From Capra hircus (Eukaryota; Chordata; Mammalia; Artiodactyla; Bovidae): a stretch of 64,000 nt of DNA. The translations under genes were made by a program, and so were the position numbers. The stretch spans positions 124,001 to 188,000 of the forward strand of contig NW_017189852.1 in the NCBI RefSeq assembly GCF_001704415.2. Direction: 5' to 3'. The notes under the pieces are model-generated. The model was not told where the DNA came from, made no database searches, and saw nothing but the letters and a program-made list of their open reading frames with translations. This document shows positions 61,363 to 64,000 of the stretch, one piece after another; the first letter of the stretch is position 1, and every line of letters begins with the position of its first letter.

Positions 61363-62249
61363 ATTGTAACAAATTCAAAAAGACTTAAAATGGTCCACAT
61401 TAAAAAAAAATCTTAAAAAAATCAATATCCCCTCAAAATAAAGTAAAATATGCACAAGATATAAACAGGAAATATCTCTCCATATGGTGATCCCTGGGAG
61501 CTTGGCAGAGTTTGGGATCGATGGGAGAGCATCAGGTGAGTGCAAGTCATTGGGCTTATCATGCTTCTTGGGGGTTCCTGGGTATTCACTGGATTACTGA
61601 GAAGTAAGTTAGAATGTCTGCTCCCTGCTGCAGTAGACTGACTTGTGTGGTAAGTATTCAATCCACTTTCCTGCTGGGAACAACTGGAAAAGCTTGATTA
61701 GGGTTTTTGGTTTTTTTTTTTTTAATCTATTTGAAGTCCCAGGTGAGCAAATTACCTTTGAGGTCATCACCTCACCAAATACTGTCATCCAGTGCAGAGA
61801 AGCAAGTGTCGAAGGGAACACATAACAGTAAAATAAACCAGCTCCAAATTATTAATGCAGGCCAACAGAGCAATTCAGTAATCTGAATAAGATTTAAAAT
61901 GATCATAAAATGATTAATGAATCACTGTATTCCAGGCTGAGGAAACTCATTGTATTAGGGACAAAAATAATAAAAATAAATCTACTTAAGTTTTTTAATT
62001 GGAGAAAAATACAAATTTTAAACTTGTCTGCTCCTTAGAAGTAAGAACATGAAATATACATCTTTTACATATTAATTTACAAAATCACCAGCAAACGTAG
62101 CAGAGGTTTAAAACCCCCTGAAATAGACTTAAAGGGGACAGATCTAAGAGCAGAGAAAGAAGGAAAACAAAAGACCGAAGTAGCAGAATTTCATCCCAGG
62201 CCCCATGTGGCATTTTAGAGTTTAGGAACCATTTCTCACAAAACTGGCC
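61363..62249. other. No gene recognised
   Basis: AT-rich sequence without a recognised feature. Confidence 0.4.
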
Positions 62250-62530
62250 TCAGCTTCAACTCTCACAAGCTGTGTGATCTCGGGCAACTTAGCTAAGCTA
62301 CTCTGGGCCACCGCATCCCTATCAGTAAAATGGAAACAGCTGAAGCTCTCACTGCCTGGGGTTGTCTGTGCATGTGAAATAAGTACGTAAGTATGGGGCA
62401 CTCAGAAAAATGTCAGAAAACACTAAATCAAATTAGATATGAATCCCTCACTCATTTCTTCAAGAAACATTTATTGAGTGTCTGGTTTGTGCCTGGCACA
62501 CAGTGAGAGCTCAACAAACAATGTCAACAT
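62250..62530 (+). mobile_element. MIR and L2-like remnants
   Basis: caagctgtgtgatctcgggc and tcagtaaaatggaaacagct mark a MIR. A separate tttattgagtgtctggtttg and gcctggcacacagtgagagc segment at 62460-62520 resembles L2/MIR 3' sequence. Confidence 0.55.
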
Positions 62531-62688
62531 GAATGAATGCAGTGACTTTCTAAGGAAAAAACAGGTGCTTAGTGAACAGGCTGGAAGGGACTCCAGACCA
62601 GGAGGTATGAAACTGCCTGGTGACTTGGAAGCACCATATGCCGGTTGGTGAGCAGAGAAATTGCCACAACAGAAGTGGCTTCGATGGT

Positions 62689-62898
62689 GCTTCCCTGGTG
62701 GCTCAGACAGTAAAGAATCCACCTGCAATGCAGGAGACCCAGGTTCGATCCCTGATCGGGAATATCCCCTGGAGAAGGGAATGGCTACCCACTCCAGTAT
62801 TCTTGCCTGGAGAATTCCATGGACAGAGGAGCCTGGCGGGCTACACAGTCCATGGATGGGGTCACAGAGTTGGACATGACTGAGCAACTAATACAAGT
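62689..62898 (+). mobile_element. Bov-tA SINE
   Basis: Sense copy from tgcttccctggtggctcaga to gttggacatgactgagcaac. It has a small catggatgg duplication near 62853. Confidence 0.93.
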
Positions 62899-63229
62899 GG
62901 GTTTGACACTTGGCTTAGGAGAGAAGCTTGGCACCGCAGGCATGGGAGCCATACAGGTTTCCAGGTAGGACTGTGGGTCACAAGTTGACATGTGCTGTTT
63001 CCCTTCAGGTATATGGGAATGCCAGACACACCCCAGATATGCTCAGCTCCCCTCAAGCTGCTGTATGTGTACCTGAAAACTTCACATCTCCAAATGGGAA
63101 ATAGGTCCAGGGAGGGGTACGGACCGAGCTTCCATTCTCTTGGGGAAACAGTCTGTCAAAGTTCGAGCTATGCAAGCCCTACAATGCCCCAATTCCCCTC
63201 CTGAGAGTGTGCTTGCCTATTTGGAACTG
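62899..63229. other. No gene recognised
   Basis: Short unique stretch; the open frames show no domain. Confidence 0.4.
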
Positions 63230-63690
63230 GAGATGCGTATAGGAGCAAATAAGGCAGCGTTGCTGCCAACCACGAGAGACAGAAACAGCTCAGATATCTG
63301 TTAACAGGAGAATACGAATAAACAAATTGTCTAGTAACACAATGTGGGCTTCCCTGGTGTCTCAGCGGTAAAGAATCTGCCTGCAATGTCTCCTGCAATG
63401 GAGACACAGGAGATGCTGGTTTGATCCCTGGGGGAGTTGGGAAGATCCCCTGGAGGAGGGCATGGCAACCCACTCCAGTATTCTTGCCTGGAGAATCCCT
63501 TGGACAGAGGAGCCTGGCAGGCTACAGTCCAAAGGGTCACAAAGAGTTAGACACAACTGAAGCGACTTAGCACGCGCACACACACGCATAGTAACACAAT
63601 AGAATGCTATATAGCAGTAACAACTACTGCTACCGGCAAATATGAATCTTAGTAACAGAACGGGTGGTGGAGCATCTTGATGAAAAGTGC
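63230..63690 (+). mobile_element. Old L1M fragment, split by a SINE
   Basis: cagatatctgttaacaggag, then after the SINE aatagaatgctatatagcag and atgaatcttagtaacaga, follow the L1 3' pattern. Confidence 0.6.
63344..63588 (+). mobile_element. Bov-tA SINE with 12-bp target duplication
   Basis: Sense copy with an expanded head (tctcctgcaatggagacaca) and a CA-rich tail. TAGTAACACAAT at 63332-63343 and 63589-63600 is exact. Confidence 0.96.
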
Positions 63691-63714
63691 ACACTGACCA
63701 ACCTGACTGGCATG

Positions 63715-63895
63715 CTAGCTTGGAGCTACTGGGGAAATCATGTAACCACTCTGGGCCTCAGTTTCCCTCCATCAAATGGCAAAAATAGTGTGTGTCCCCC
63801 AGGCCAATAGGAGGGTTTATACGAGTTAATATTTACAAAGAGGTCAGAAGAGTGCCTGGCACACATGTTCAGTGCTACATGAATATTAGTTAGAT
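63715..63895 (+). mobile_element. MIR SINE
   Basis: aaccactctgggcctcagtt, cgagttaatatttacaaaga and agagtgcctggcacacatgt are MIR phrases in order. Confidence 0.65.
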
Positions 63896-63911
63896 AAAAA
63901 TAGAATGTTGA

Positions 63912-64000
63912 GGGACTTCCCTGGTGGTCCAGTGGTTACGAATCTGCCTTCCAATGCAGGAGATGTGAGTTTGATCCCTGGTTGAGGAACTCAGATCTGA
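63912..64000 (+). mobile_element. CHR-type SINE cut by the window end
   Basis: Sense head gggacttccctggtggtcca. The body runs off the right edge. Confidence 0.9.

Noticed and set aside
59421..64000. First exons of WAS
   Set aside because: The expected N-terminal coding sequence was not found in any frame. WAS probably starts to the right of the window.

Overview
The window is nuclear DNA of a bovid ruminant, most likely a Bos-like species. The evidence is the interspersed repeats: BovB RTE LINEs, Bov-tA and Bov-A2 SINEs, CHR-type tRNA-Glu SINEs and ruminant L1 occur throughout, on a background of old mammalian MIR, L2, MaLR and Tigger remnants. One protein-coding gene is certain: WDR13, on the + strand at about 10.1-16.4 kb. 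All nine coding exons can be read with intact splice junctions, and they join to exactly 485 codons plus stop. WDR13 lies at Xp11.23 in human, so this should be X-chromosomal DNA. In human the next gene downstream on the same strand is WAS. No WAS exon was recognised here, so the right half is probably the WDR13-WAS interval.

Layout. 1-9.5 kb: repeats upstream of WDR13. 9.54-10.43 kb: CpG-rich WDR13 promoter with three RFX X-box-like sites. 10.16-16.30 kb: WDR13, with ruminant SINEs in its introns and a very short 3' UTR. 16.5-20 kb: antisense L1 with nested SINEs and a 442-bp solo LTR. 22.0-26.0 kb: two degenerate tandem arrays (units of about 55 and 31 bp). The first is split by a young minus-strand gammaretrovirus-like ERV with a 4-bp target duplication, two 300-bp LTRs differing at 2 positions, a proline-type primer-binding site, a polypurine tract, a 3' env remnant and a non-viral-looking insert. 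26.4-26.9 kb: a 533-bp solo LTR with a 6-bp duplication and a 42-bp triplicated U3 repeat. 27-59 kb: dense nested LINE/SINE/LTR DNA with two U6-derived retrosequences, a twin-primed L1 fragment and an unidentified minus-strand retrocopy candidate. 59.03-59.42 kb: an orphan CpG-rich promoter-like block (three CCAAT boxes, a GC box, a half NRF1 site, a YY1 site) with no recognised gene. 59.5-64 kb: mostly unique sequence with scattered SINEs.

No bacterial-type operons, CRISPR arrays or genuine tRNA genes are present. The most interesting signals are the composite ERV in its minisatellite host, the orphan promoter at 59 kb, the RFX cluster at WDR13 and the U6-chimeric retrosequence at 45 kb. Repeat family names are from memory of consensus features. 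Boundaries are exact where a target-site duplication is stated and approximate otherwise.
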